From NCBI GenBank assembly GCA_902590505.1, contig CACIWZ010000006.1, positions 1 to 40,136 on the forward strand: DNA of 40,136 nucleotides, in the 5' to 3' direction. How positions within the stretch are numbered: the first letter of the stretch is position 1; the number at the start of each line of letters is the position of its first letter. This stretch comes from an uncultured Pelagibacteraceae bacterium. GTDB taxonomy: Bacteria; Pseudomonadota; Alphaproteobacteria; Pelagibacterales; Pelagibacteraceae. Below, in pieces: positions 16,618 to 25,306 of this stretch. A model generated the notes under the pieces. The model was given only the letters and a program-made list of their open reading frames with translations. It was not told the origin of the DNA and made no database searches. The position numbers were made by a program, and so were the translations under genes.

Positions 16618-17258
16618 GATCTTGATCCAAAAATCAAACTTCCTATCCTAACATAAGTAGAATGATAATTAACAGCTTCCTCATAGTCTGCGGACATGCC
16701 CATGCTTAGTTCCTTCAATGCAAGAGAGTTGTTTAAGTTACAAACAGCTTCAAAATATTTTCTTGTATTTGTGTCATTTGGAGGAATAACCATTAAACCA
16801 ATTATGTTAAGATCAAGTTCTTTTGAACAATAATTATAAAATGCATCTAAATCACTGGCTGGAATTCCTGATTTTTGTATCTCATTACCAATATTAACTT
16901 GGACAAAATATTTTAACGATCTATTTATATTTTTTTGTGATTTAGATAAAACGTCAGCAAGTTTTTGATTATCTAGGGAATGTATATAATCAAATAGTTC
17001 TACAGCGTTTTTCGCTTTATTGCTTTGAAGCTTTCCAACCATATGTAAATTTAATTTTTTATTCTTATTTTTTAAATCACCCCATTTTGCCTTTGCTTCT
17101 TGAACTTTATTTTCGCCAAAATGATCATGACCAAAATCAATTAAAGGTTTTATATGATCTAAAGAAAAAGTTTTACTTATCGCAACTATATTTACCGGTT
17201 TTGCTGGCTTTAATTTCTCAATATTAGATTTTATTTTGTTAAATCTTTCAACTATCAT
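16614..17258 (-). CDS. yggS: PLP homeostasis protein YggS/PLPBP
   Basis: The 214-residue protein is a single-domain PLP-binding TIM barrel of the YggS/PROSC family, which buffers pyridoxal phosphate and affects amino-acid balance. The PLP lysine is K29 in VNIVAISKTFS. Other family signatures are FGENKVQEAKAKW, HMVGKLQSNKAKN, VQVNIGNEIQKSGI and the terminal phosphate-site block LSMGMSADYEEAV near residue 182, followed by VRIGSLIFGSR. Length is normal. The gene is convergent with the L,D-transpeptidase gene (4-base overlap). Its start is seven bases from that of the divergent ThiE-like gene. Confidence 0.95.
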   Translation of the reverse strand: MIVERFNKIKSNIEKLKPAKPVNIVAISKTFSLDHIKPLIDFGHDHFGENKVQEAKAKWGDLKNKNKKLNLHMVGKLQSNKAKNAVELFDYIHSLDNQKLADVLSKSQKNINRSLKYFVQVNIGNEIQKSGIPASDLDAFYNYCSKELDLNIIGLMVIPPNDTNTRKYFEAVCNLNNSLALKELSMGMSADYEEAVNYHSTYVRIGSLIFGSRS

Positions 17259-17265
17259 AGTTACA

Positions 17266-17835
17266 ATGTTTATCGTAAAAAAAAAATATTTTTTTATAAT
17301 TGAAAGTATAAAAGATATAAAATTAAAAAATATAAAAAATTTTGGTAAATTTAGTATTATTTACAGAAATAAAATACCTGAAAATATTAATAAACTTAAA
17401 AAATTTAGATTGGACTGTAAGTCAAAAAAAATACCTTTACTAATTGCTAATAACATCGACTTAATGAAGGAGATTAGGGCTGATGGATTGTATATTTCTG
17501 CTCATAATAAAAAGTTGAATTTAAGAAATTTAAAAAAAAATTTTGAGATAATAGGCGGAGCGCACAATATTAAAGAAATAAATCTAAAAAAATTTCAAGG
17601 TTGCTCAGAAATATTACTTTCTCGGTTATTCAAAACTTCTTATAAATATAAAAAAGGATTTATGGGAGTCGTAAAGTTTAATTTATTTTCAAAGCTAATA
17701 AGAACATCGCTAACACCGCTTGGTGGTATCAATTTAGAAAACTTAAGCAAATTGAAGAATGTAGATTGTGAAAATATAGCTGTATCCTCCTTAATTGCAG
17801 ATAGACAAGACCAAGCTCAAAAAGTTTTAAAATAA
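17266..17835 (+). CDS. ThiE/TenI-like protein (thiamine phosphate synthase family, diverged)
   Basis: The preferred start is ATG at 17266, giving 189 residues. An upstream in-frame start at 17236 would overlap yggS by 23 bases and add a weak leader. The TMP-synthase/TenI barrel is recognisable from IIYRNKI (counterpart of the LREK diphosphate-binding loop), IRADGLYISAHNK (counterpart of the GADGVHLG strand), ILLSRLFKTSYKYKKG and LTPLGGINLENL near the end. Several positions differ from canonical ThiE: the usual ND before the barrel strand reads NN, and VHLGQ reads LYISA. It may be a reduced thiamine phosphate synthase or a family member with another role. Alphaproteobacteria often have such a gene near leuS. 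A strong terminator follows. Confidence 0.75.
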   Translation: MFIVKKKYFFIIESIKDIKLKNIKNFGKFSIIYRNKIPENINKLKKFRLDCKSKKIPLLIANNIDLMKEIRADGLYISAHNKKLNLRNLKKNFEIIGGAHNIKEINLKKFQGCSEILLSRLFKTSYKYKKGFMGVVKFNLFSKLIRTSLTPLGGINLENLSKLKNVDCENIAVSSLIADRQDQAQKVLK

Positions 17836-17867
17836 TAGACAATTTTACAAATTCAAAATTCCAAAAA

Positions 17868-17894
17868 AAAAGGGGCGATAAAATCGCCCCTTTT
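17868..17894. terminator. Bidirectional intrinsic terminator between the ThiE-like and porin genes
   Basis: A perfect 12-base-pair stem (AAAAGGGGCGAT at 17868-17879, ATCGCCCCTTTT at 17883-17894) with a three-base AAA loop lies in the 79-base gap between two convergent genes. The stem is GC-rich at its centre, flanked by A and T tracts on opposite sides, so it can end transcription in both directions. It is the only strong intrinsic terminator I found here, next to what is probably the most strongly expressed gene. Confidence 0.9.
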
Positions 17895-17914
17895 AATTTA
17901 ATATTACGCTCTAA

Positions 17915-18955
17915 TTAAAACGCAAAAGTCATTGCAAGGATAGTTTCCGTAACATCCTCGTTTTGTACGTAACCTACGTTCTCGTAGTCAGCTCTAGCTA
18001 CTGATAAAGTAGCACCACCTAATGAGTAAGCGAATTGAACTGAGTCCATTTCGATATCATATTGAGCTGTAGAACTGTGAGCCATGTTTCTTTCTGAAGT
18101 CTCTCTTGTGTAAGACACTGAAAGTTCGTCATTTATAGCATAACCTAGTGAGTAACCAGTATTTTCGTAGTACTCAATAGTTGACGTACCTGCTCCAACA
18201 GCAGAACCGATTTCTGGCGCTTGGAATGATTTACCATATCCAAGTGTTACGTTACCAGCTGAATATTTCGCTGCGTATGCACCACCTTCTTCTAATTGCT
18301 GTTCTGTAGCAGAACCATCAGCAAAGTCGTTCACTTTATTGTAGTGAGCAGAAAGAGTTAAACCATCAACTGGTTTTGTAACTAGTGAATACTCTTCTCT
18401 TGAGTTCTGTGCTGTTGATGTTTGACCAGTTGTGTTACCACTAGCTGCATCACCTGCTAATTGCGTGTTGTAAGCAATTGACGCTGTAGTACCGAATGGT
18501 AATTCTGGTGTGTGGTACTGAATAGTTGCTGTACCAGCTGCACCTGCATCACCTGGGTATACAATAGATTCGTCGTAACCTGTGTCAGTCATTTTTGTAT
18601 AAGCTGATGCGTCCCAAGCATATTTCTTGTTGTTTCCACACTCAGATACACAAACTTTTACTGTACCCATGTCATTCATACCGATAACTATTGAAGTATC
18701 ATCGTTATTCGCAGTTCCGCCTGATGCTGGATCTAATTCCATAGAGTAGCTCCATGTGAATCCATTATCCATCTCACCGCTTGCTGTGAAGTTTAATTCA
18801 TTAGTAATACCTACACCTTGGTCTGCTTGTATACCGCTAGTGCTGTTGTATGTAGCTTTAGCTGTACCGCTTACTGATAATTCACCTGCATTAACAGAAA
18901 GCATAAGAGACAAAGAAGCGATAGAAACTAATAAAGTTTTCATTATTGTTCTCAT
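17915..18955 (-). CDS. Outer-membrane porin
   Basis: From ATG at 18955 the protein has 346 residues. This start is chosen because CAAAGGAA lies at a good distance upstream and because MRTIMKTLLVSIASLSLMLSVNA is a clean signal peptide (cleavage after VNA). A longer frame to 19009 adds an unlikely leader. The mature protein alternates hydrophobic and polar residues as in beta-barrels (for example ELSVSGTAKATYNS and NELNFTASGEM). It ends in phenylalanine (LAMTFAF), the BAM recognition feature. It fits the Gram-negative porin superfamily, with acidic loops. Codons are visibly less AT-rich than in neighbouring genes, as expected for very high expression. C102 and C106 (VCVSECGNN) are unusual for a porin. 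The solutes it passes are unknown. Confidence 0.88.
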   Translation of the reverse strand: MRTIMKTLLVSIASLSLMLSVNAGELSVSGTAKATYNSTSGIQADQGVGITNELNFTASGEMDNGFTWSYSMELDPASGGTANNDDTSIVIGMNDMGTVKVCVSECGNNKKYAWDASAYTKMTDTGYDESIVYPGDAGAAGTATIQYHTPELPFGTTASIAYNTQLAGDAASGNTTGQTSTAQNSREEYSLVTKPVDGLTLSAHYNKVNDFADGSATEQQLEEGGAYAAKYSAGNVTLGYGKSFQAPEIGSAVGAGTSTIEYYENTGYSLGYAINDELSVSYTRETSERNMAHSSTAQYDIEMDSVQFAYSLGGATLSVARADYENVGYVQNEDVTETILAMTFAF

Positions 18956-19001
18956 TTTATTTCCTTTGTTATGTTTTGTTTTAAAATTTAAAACTCCACA
19001 A

Positions 19002-19031
19002 AATATCATTTTTAGGGTCGTTAACTTGCAA
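19002..19031 (-). promoter_or_regulatory. Candidate sigma-70-type promoter of the porin gene
   Basis: On the minus strand TTGCAA (19031-19026) is followed after 18 bases by GATATT (19007-19002), which would place transcription initiation near 18995, about 40 bases before the porin ATG. The match is moderate, and the region is so AT-rich that other placements are possible. Confidence 0.35.
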
Positions 19032-19059
19032 TTTTTGCTATTTTAATTGACTTTTTTAC

Positions 19060-19085
19060 ATTATGTTGTAATTTTGCAACATAAT
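19060..19085. promoter_or_regulatory. Palindromic operator-like element in the porin/lipoprotein divergent region
   Basis: ATTATGTTG (19060-19068) and its exact reverse complement CAACATAAT (19077-19085) flank an 8-base spacer. The element lies in the only sizeable non-coding stretch of the window (18956-19173, 218 bases), between the divergent porin and DUF3576 genes. Its right arm overlaps the -35 hexamer of a candidate promoter for the plus-strand operon. There is no T tract and the arms are AT-rich, so a binding site for a dimeric regulator is more likely than a terminator. The regulator is unknown. Confidence 0.5.
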
Positions 19086-19102
19086 AAAAAACCAAGTATT
19101 AA
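19074..19102 (+). promoter_or_regulatory. Candidate sigma-70-type promoter of the DUF3576-leuS-lptE-holA operon
   Basis: TTGCAA at 19074-19079 and TATTAA at 19097-19102 are separated by 17 bases, the optimal spacing. Transcription would start near 19109, about 65 bases before the first ATG of the operon. The -35 hexamer overlaps the right arm of the palindrome at 19060-19085, so a protein bound there would be expected to interfere. Confidence 0.45.
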
Positions 19103-19173
19103 TGAGGAAAATAAGGGTTTTTTTCAGTATTACTTTGTATTTATGGATTCTATCAACTAAACATAAGTATTAA

Positions 19174-19692
19174 ATGATGAAGATCATATTTTACTCAATT
19201 TTAAGTTTACTAATTCTGTCATGCAATGCAATTAAACCTAAAAAAGTTGACACTAGAGAAACTCCTGTAAATGCACAAGAAAGAGCGAGAAAAAATGTTA
19301 AAGAAGGTAAGGGAACTTCATTAAAAGATTTGGTAGGAGGCAGAGGAACAACTTATGAGTTCAGCACCTCCAACCCTATGTGGAGAGCATCATTAGAGAT
19401 TCTAGATTTTCTACCTTTTTCAACCGTCGATTATTCTGGTGGTATGATTATTACTGATTGGTATTCTGAAAATAATTCAAATGATGCTATTAAAATCACC
19501 GTAAGGTTTTTAGCTAATGAAGTGAGGTCTGATAGTTTAAAAATATCTGTTCATAAAAAGGAATGCAAAAGTAATATGAATTGTCAAACCAATTTATTAA
19601 AAAATAGTACTATAGGTAACGAACTTAGAACATCCATTATACGTAAAGCTGCAATTCTTGAACGTGAATCAAAAAATAAAAAGAAAAAATAA
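19174..19692 (+). CDS. DUF3576-family lipoprotein
   Basis: The 172-residue protein starts with a lipoprotein-type signal peptide ([17 protein letters not shown]), the lipobox cysteine being residue 17. After a charged linker (about 20-50) comes a conserved domain starting near [28 protein letters not shown], with IITDWYSE next. This is typical of DUF3576 proteins found upstream of leuS in many alphaproteobacteria. The C-terminal part holds C-x5-C ([11 protein letters not shown]), a possible disulphide in the periplasm. The last residues are lysine-rich. The function is not known; synteny with leuS and lptE suggests an envelope role. It is the first gene of a four-gene operon, 8 bases ahead of leuS. 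The second ATG (19177) is an alternative start. Confidence 0.85.
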   Translation: MMKIIFYSILSLLILSCNAIKPKKVDTRETPVNAQERARKNVKEGKGTSLKDLVGGRGTTYEFSTSNPMWRASLEILDFLPFSTVDYSGGMIITDWYSENNSNDAIKITVRFLANEVRSDSLKISVHKKECKSNMNCQTNLLKNSTIGNELRTSIIRKAAILERESKNKKKK

Positions 19693-19700
19693 TTTCAATT

Positions 19701-22223
19701 ATGGAAAGAATAAATTTTCAAGTAATTGAAAAAAAATGGCAAGAAAAATTTAAAACTGCCAAACTTTATAACGAGGGTAAAACATCAAAAAAATTTTATT
19801 GTCTTGAAATGTTTCCTTACCCATCTGGCAAAATTCATATGGGTCATGTAAGAAATTATACTATCGGAGATGTACTAGCTAGATACAAATATTTAAATGG
19901 TTTTAATGTATTGCATCCAATGGGGTGGGATGCGTTTGGTTTGCCTGCAGAAAATGCCTCAAAATTAAACAACCTTCATCCAAAAGAATGGACAAATAAA
20001 AATATAAAAGTAATGAAAGATCAGCTTAAATTGCTTGGTCTTTCCATTGATTGGGATCTAGAGATATCAACTTGTGATAAAGATTATTACAAGCATCAAC
20101 AAGAACTATTTATTGATTTCTACAATCAAGGCTTAGTATCGCGAAAAGAAACCTATGTTAATTGGGATCCGGTTGAAAAAACCGTATTGGCTAATGAACA
20201 GGTTATCAATGGCAAAGGATGGAGATCTAACGCTACTGTTGAAAGAAAGAAACTATCACAATGGTTTTTTAATATTACAAAATTTTCTGAAGAACTACTA
20301 AAAGACTTAGAAATATTAAATGGCTGGCCTGAAAAAGTAAAATTGATGCAAAAAAACTGGATAGGAAAATCTTATGGGTGTGAGATTATTTTTGAAATTG
20401 AAAATAGTAAAGAAAAAATAAATGTTTTTACAACTCGTCCAGATACAATTTTTGGAGCAAGTTTTATATGTTTATCAGCTGATCATCCCTTGAACAAAAA
20501 TTTTCTTGAGAAGGAAGATTTTAAAAAATTTAAAAAGCAATGTGATAAAACGGGAACCACAGAAGAGTCTTTAGCTAATGCTGAAAAATTAGGATTTAAA
20601 ACTAATTTATTTGTAAAACACCCTTTTATCTCAAAAAAAAGACTTCCAGTTTACTTTGCTAATTTTGTGTTAATGGATTATGGCAGTGGTGCAATCTTTG
20701 GGTGTCCTGCACATGACCAAAGGGATTTTGACTTTGCAAAAAAATATAAACTTGAGATAACTAAAGTTGTATCTGATGGTAATGATGAAAAATCACTTAA
20801 TGAGGCTTATGTTGGACCCGGCAAAATGATTAACTCAGATTTCTTAAATGGATTAGAGTTTAGCAAGGCAAAGGAAGAAATAATTGTAAAAATAGAGCAA
20901 AAGAATTTGGGTAAAAGGAAAACACTTTACAGATTAAAAGACTGGGGAATTTCTAGACAACGATATTGGGGTTGTCCAATCCCAATGATTTATTTAGAAG
21001 ATGGAAGTGTTGTACCCGTAGATAAAAGTGAACTTCCTATAGAATTACCAGATGATATAGATTTAAAATCACAAGGAAACCCACTTGAAAATCACCCTAC
21101 TTGGAAAAATACATTACAAAAATCTACCGGAAAAAAAGCAACTAGAGAGACTGACACGTTGGATACATTTGTTGATTCCTCTTGGTATTTTTTAAGATTT
21201 TGTTCTCCAAATTTTAAAAATGCACCGTTTGATGAAAAAAAAATAAATTATTGGATGCCTGTTGATCAATACATTGGGGGGATTGAGCATGCTATTTTGC
21301 ATCTACTATATTCTAGATTTTTTACAAAAGGTATTAACAAATTTAATGCAAAAATAGACTTATCTGAACCTTTTAAAAATCTTTTTACGCAGGGAATGGT
21401 TTGCCATGAGTCTTACAAAGATCAGTCGGGTGAATGGCTTTATCCTGACGAAGTAGAAAGAATTGATCCTAAAACTGTTTTAAAAAAAAAAGATAAGTCT
21501 AAAGTAATAGTGGGCCCTCCCGAGTCTATGTCTAAATCAAAAAAAAATACAATAGACCCAGAAACAATGATTGTACAATACGGTGCGGACTCTGTACGAT
21601 GGTTTATTCTTTCTGATAGCCCACCTGAAAAAGACGTACAATGGTCAGATACGGGTGTAGTTTCAGCAAATAAGTTTTTACAAAGAATATGGGACTTAAA
21701 TTATACAGTTTCACAAAGAAAAGAAGTAAAAGTCGATAAGGATTTAGAAGATAAATTTAAATCAGAGATAAACAATTTTCTTTATAAAATTGATAACTCA
21801 ATCAAAAATTTTAGATTCAATGTTTCAATTGCTCACTTTTATGAAGTCTATAAAATTTTAAGAAAATTCTGTGAGAGTAAAATTAGTAATAAAATATTAG
21901 TTGAAAATATGGTTAAAATTATGAAATTAATGATACCATTTATACCTCACTTAGCACATGAATGTCTTGAAATGCATAAATGCAAATCTACAAATGTGTG
22001 GCCTGAAATTAGTCAAAAAAACCTTTTAGAAAAAATAAATTTAGCAGTACAAATAAATGGAAAAACTAGAGATATAATAAATATTAAAAAAAATTTAGAG
22101 GAAAAAGATATTTACAAAACAATAATTAATCATTCAAAAGCTAAGAAATATATTGAGGATAGAAAAATAATAAAGACTATTTTTGTAAAGAATAAAATAA
22201 TAAATTACATTATATCAGAATGA
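19701..22223 (+). CDS. leuS: Leucyl-tRNA synthetase
   Basis: The 840-residue class I synthetase charges tRNA-Leu. The HIGH-type motif is [15 protein letters not shown] near residues 38-52. The CP1 editing domain, which hydrolyses mischarged tRNA, is marked by [12 protein letters not shown] near 243 and by [20 protein letters not shown] near 328. The KMSKS motif is [12 protein letters not shown] near 608. The alpha-helical anticodon-binding domain and a short C-terminal domain follow. Length is slightly under the usual 860 but all landmarks are present. The stop overlaps the lptE start by four bases (ATGA). Confidence 0.98.
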   Translation: MERINFQVIEKKWQEKFKTAKLYNEGKTSKKFYCLEMFPYPSGKIHMGHVRNYTIGDVLARYKYLNGFNVLHPMGWDAFGLPAENASKLNNLHPKEWTNKNIKVMKDQLKLLGLSIDWDLEISTCDKDYYKHQQELFIDFYNQGLVSRKETYVNWDPVEKTVLANEQVINGKGWRSNATVERKKLSQWFFNITKFSEELLKDLEILNGWPEKVKLMQKNWIGKSYGCEIIFEIENSKEKINVFTTRPDTIFGASFICLSADHPLNKNFLEKEDFKKFKKQCDKTGTTEESLANAEKLGFKTNLFVKHPFISKKRLPVYFANFVLMDYGSGAIFGCPAHDQRDFDFAKKYKLEITKVVSDGNDEKSLNEAYVGPGKMINSDFLNGLEFSKAKEEIIVKIEQKNLGKRKTLYRLKDWGISRQRYWGCPIPMIYLEDGSVVPVDKSELPIELPDDIDLKSQGNPLENHPTWKNTLQKSTGKKATRETDTLDTFVDSSWYFLRFCSPNFKNAPFDEKKINYWMPVDQYIGGIEHAILHLLYSRFFTKGINKFNAKIDLSEPFKNLFTQGMVCHESYKDQSGEWLYPDEVERIDPKTVLKKKDKSKVIVGPPESMSKSKKNTIDPETMIVQYGADSVRWFILSDSPPEKDVQWSDTGVVSANKFLQRIWDLNYTVSQRKEVKVDKDLEDKFKSEINNFLYKIDNSIKNFRFNVSIAHFYEVYKILRKFCESKISNKILVENMVKIMKLMIPFIPHLAHECLEMHKCKSTNVWPEISQKNLLEKINLAVQINGKTRDIINIKKNLEEKDIYKTIINHSKAKKYIEDRKIIKTIFVKNKIINYIISE

Positions 22224-22693
22224 AAAACCTAAAATTAATTACAATAGCCATTTCGCTTATCTTATTAACGGGTTGTGGATTTAAGATAATAGATAAACGA
22301 GAATTACTTAATTTTAATATAAAAGAAATTAGCACTAATGGTGATAAAAGAATTAATTTTGAATTAAAGAACAAACTTTCTGATTATAACGATACTAATA
22401 GCAGTAAAGTTATTAAAATAGAATTAGACACAAAAAAAACTAAATCCATTAAAGAAAAAAATATTAGTAATGAAATTACAAAATATCAAATTAAAGTAAT
22501 AGTAAATGTAAAATTGATAAAAACTGACAACACAAATAATTTAGAATTTACTATAGAGCGTGAAGGGGATTATGTTGTTGCTGATAAATTTTCTCAGACA
22601 CTAAACAATGAAAAGAAATTAATTCGTAATATCACTGAAAAAATATCAGAGAGTATTATTGGTGAAATTATAAATAAATTAAATGTTATTTAA
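22220..22693 (+). CDS. lptE: LPS-assembly lipoprotein LptE
   Basis: The 157-residue protein has a lipoprotein signal peptide with lipobox LLTGC (C19), followed by [10 protein letters not shown], resembling the GFHLRG-type start of mature LptE. The rest forms the expected mixed alpha/beta fold with alternating strands ([18 protein letters not shown]). LptE plugs the LptD barrel that inserts lipopolysaccharide into the outer membrane. Sequence conservation in this family is weak, so the call leans on the invariant position between leuS and holA, shared with other Proteobacteria, and on the lipobox. It overlaps leuS by four bases and holA by eleven. Confidence 0.85.
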   Translation: MKNLKLITIAISLILLTGCGFKIIDKRELLNFNIKEISTNGDKRINFELKNKLSDYNDTNSSKVIKIELDTKKTKSIKEKNISNEITKYQIKVIVNVKLIKTDNTNNLEFTIEREGDYVVADKFSQTLNNEKKLIRNITEKISESIIGEIINKLNVI

Positions 22694-23669
22694 AAGCTAT
22701 ATTGTTGAAAAGAATATAAATATTATAAATCAAAATTTAATTTTGTTTTACGGAGAAAATATTGGCCTTAAAAATTATTTTAAATATACACTTAAAAAAA
22801 ATGATGATTATGAGTCACTGAGTTTTAATCAAGACGAAGTAATAAAAAACAAAAATCTTATTATTAATGAGGTGAGTAATATTTCACTCTTTGGAAAGAA
22901 AAAAATAATATTTATAGATCAAGTAAACGATAAGCTTTTAGATTTGGCTAAAGAAATCTCAGGTTTAATTGGTGAAAATAAAATTATTTTTTTTTCTGAT
23001 ATTTTGGACAAAAAATCAAAAGTTAGAGGTTTCTTTGAAAAAGATGAAAACTGTGCAGCAATAGGCTGCTACCCTGACAATGAAATCACAATAAAAAAAA
23101 TAATACTTGAACGTCTAATAGGATTTGAAGGTTTATCAACACAAAATTTAAATATAATTATAGATAATTGTAAATTAGACAGAGTAAAACTAAATAATGA
23201 ACTTGAAAAAATCATTACCTACTTCCAAGATAAAAAAATTGTTACTGAAAAGCTTCAAGCTCTATTAAATATTACTTCTAATGAGGATTTTAATTTACTC
23301 AAAGATGCAGCACTAGCTGGTAATAAAATTACTACAAATAAGCTATTAAACGATACATTAATAGAACCTGATAAGGGTGTGTACTACCTAAATGTGATAA
23401 ATCAACGGTTAAATAAACTAAAAGAAATAAATAATATAAAAGGATCAAATAATCTCGAAGATAAAATTAAAAATTTAAGGCCGCCAATATTTTGGAAAGA
23501 TAAAAATACTTTCGTTAATCAAGCAAAATTGTGGAATTCAGCGAAACTTAAGAACATGTTAAAAGAAACATATGAGCTAGAAATTAGATTTAAATCGAAT
23601 AGTAATATCAATAATAATATAATAATAAAAAAACTTATTTTAGATATTTGTGAATGCGCTAATTTTTAG
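22683..23669 (+). CDS. holA: DNA polymerase III subunit delta
   Basis: The 328-residue protein is the clamp-loader delta subunit, which opens the beta sliding clamp. It shows the typical layout: an N-terminal domain (about 1-130) beginning with an ILFYGENIGL strand where ATP-binding relatives have a P-loop, the clamp-contact region NEVSNISLFGKKKIIFID near residue 60, and a helical C-terminal collar domain (about 200-325). The sequence is diverged, as is usual for this family; the position after leuS and lptE supports the call. The start overlaps lptE by 11 bases, and the end overlaps the convergent parB by 11 bases with no terminator between them. Confidence 0.9.
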   Translation: MLFKSYIVEKNINIINQNLILFYGENIGLKNYFKYTLKKNDDYESLSFNQDEVIKNKNLIINEVSNISLFGKKKIIFIDQVNDKLLDLAKEISGLIGENKIIFFSDILDKKSKVRGFFEKDENCAAIGCYPDNEITIKKIILERLIGFEGLSTQNLNIIIDNCKLDRVKLNNELEKIITYFQDKKIVTEKLQALLNITSNEDFNLLKDAALAGNKITTNKLLNDTLIEPDKGVYYLNVINQRLNKLKEINNIKGSNNLEDKIKNLRPPIFWKDKNTFVNQAKLWNSAKLKNMLKETYELEIRFKSNSNINNNIIIKKLILDICECANF

Positions 23670-24510
23670 TTAGCATATCTGATATTAATTCGAATTGATC
23701 TAAATCTTTATATTCAATAGTAATTTTGCCTGAATTGTTTTTTTTATTTAAAATATTAACTTTCAAGCCAAGAATACGCTCTATTCTTTCCTGTGCTTTA
23801 AGAATATTTGTATCAATAACTTTTTCACCTTTATTTTTTTTATTTCTAGTTAAATATTCAACTTTTCTCGCACTATAGTTCTTTGAAACTATCTCCTCCG
23901 CTATTGAAGATGCATTAGATATACCTATTAAAGGTCTTGCTTGACCCGAGGTTAATGTTCCTTCCTCTAACATTGAGATTACATCAGAAGGAAGTGTTAA
24001 TAATCTAAGTGTGTTACTTATATGACTTCTGCTTCTGGACATTAACTTTGATATGCTTTCATGATCATATTTAAATTCCTCATTAAGTCTTTTATAACCT
24101 CTTGCCTCTTCAATCGGATTTAAATCATCTCTTTGAATATTTTCTACAATGGCTACTTCTAAAGACTCAACATCGCTAAGATCTAATATTGTTACTGGTA
24201 TTTCGTGAAGTCCAGCTCTTTGAGCTGCCAACCACCTTCTTTCACCAGCAACTATCTCGAATTTACCCTTATCTGATTTATTTGGTCTAACGGCTATAGG
24301 CTGAATTACCCCATTTTTTCTTATAGAATTAGCCAGTTCTTCAAGTTTTTCCTCCTTGAAGTTTTGTCTTGGTTGATAAGGGTTCCTACTTAAATCACTT
24401 ATAGAAATAAGATTTGTTTGATTTACTGCTTTGACTTCATCTTTTGGTTTATCATCTCCAAATAAAGCTGATAGTCCCCTACCCAATCCTTTTTTTTTTA
24501 TTGGACTCAT
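23659..24510 (-). CDS. parB: Chromosome-partitioning protein ParB
   Basis: The 283-residue ParB binds parS, spreads as a CTP-dependent clamp and loads the segregation machinery. The N-terminus KKGLGRGLSALFGDD is the ParA-interacting segment. The CTPase/ParB domain has NPYQPRQNFKEEKLEELANSI and the AGERRWLAAQRAG motif (about 30-110). The helix-turn-helix with MSRSRSHISNTLRLL lies near 160. A short dimerisation domain closes the protein. The ATG overlaps the parA stop by four bases (ATGA). Two parS-like palindromes lie about 1 kb upstream in rsmG, consistent with a local partition locus. Confidence 0.97.
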   Translation of the reverse strand: MSPIKKKGLGRGLSALFGDDKPKDEVKAVNQTNLISISDLSRNPYQPRQNFKEEKLEELANSIRKNGVIQPIAVRPNKSDKGKFEIVAGERRWLAAQRAGLHEIPVTILDLSDVESLEVAIVENIQRDDLNPIEEARGYKRLNEEFKYDHESISKLMSRSRSHISNTLRLLTLPSDVISMLEEGTLTSGQARPLIGISNASSIAEEIVSKNYSARKVEYLTRNKKNKGEKVIDTNILKAQERIERILGLKVNILNKKNNSGKITIEYKDLDQFELISDMLTKN

Positions 24511-25304
24511 GCAGCACTCTCTATTTGATTATTTTTTAAGAATTCTTCAGCAAGTTTAAAATATGATTTACTACCGACACAATTTTTATCATAAATAACA
24601 CACGGAAGTCCATGAGACGGTGCTTCTGATAATCTTACATTTCTTTGAATTACAGTCTGGTAAACTTTTTCTTTAAAATAATTTCTTGCTTCTCTATCAA
24701 CTTCTGAAGATAATTTATTTCTTTTGTCAAACATAGTTAATAATATGCCTCTTATCTTTAAACTAGGGTTCAGATTTTCTTTAATCCTATCAATAGTTTT
24801 TACAAGTTGAGTAATACCTTCCAAGGCAAAGAATTCGGTTTGAAGCGGCACTAATAATTCATCACTGGCTACTAAAGCCATGACAGTTAATAGACTTAAA
24901 GAAGGAGGACAATCAATGAATATATTATCGTATTTTTTTAAAAGCCCATCCTTTTCACCATTAAGGATTTCTTTTAATACAAATGCTCTATTTGAGTCAC
25001 TAGCAGTTTCTACTTCAAGACCAGATAAATTTACGTGAGATCCTATTAAATCTAAATTTTTAATTTCAGTTTTTTGTATTACATCATTGATATTAATTTT
25101 TTTTATTAAAAGATTATAAATATTTTTAGTTTCGTCGCTGTTGCTTTTACCAAGACCTGTTGTTGCATTCCCTTGTGGATCTAAATCTATAACTAAATTA
25201 TTTTGACCCATTATGGACAGTGATGCTGCTAAATTTATAACTGTAGTTGTCTTACCTACTCCACCTTTTTGATTTATAACCGCTAATGTAGTTAACTTTC
25301 CCAT
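24507..25304 (-). CDS. parA: Chromosome-partitioning ATPase ParA (Soj)
   Basis: The 265-residue deviant-Walker ATPase has the signature AVINQKGGVGKTTTVINLAAS at residues 8-28, with the signature lysine in KGGVGKTT. Walker A' follows as DLDPQGNATTGLG near 42-54 and IFIDCPPSLSLLT near 128. ParA-ATP dimers bind DNA non-specifically and are released by ParB, which pulls the duplicated origins apart. Length matches chromosomal Soj-type ParA rather than longer plasmid forms. It sits two bases after rsmG and overlaps parB by four bases, in the conserved mnmE-mnmG-rsmG-parA-parB order found near alphaproteobacterial origins. Confidence 0.97.
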   Translation of the reverse strand: MGKLTTLAVINQKGGVGKTTTVINLAASLSIMGQNNLVIDLDPQGNATTGLGKSNSDETKNIYNLLIKKININDVIQKTEIKNLDLIGSHVNLSGLEVETASDSNRAFVLKEILNGEKDGLLKKYDNIFIDCPPSLSLLTVMALVASDELLVPLQTEFFALEGITQLVKTIDRIKENLNPSLKIRGILLTMFDKRNKLSSEVDREARNYFKEKVYQTVIQRNVRLSEAPSHGLPCVIYDKNCVGSKSYFKLAEEFLKNNQIESAA

Positions 25305-25306
25305 TT

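Noticed and set aside
18956-19009. 18-codon upstream extension of the porin frame
   Set aside because: It would put a charged leader before a clean signal peptide. The ribosome-binding site CAAAGGAA supports the start at 18955.
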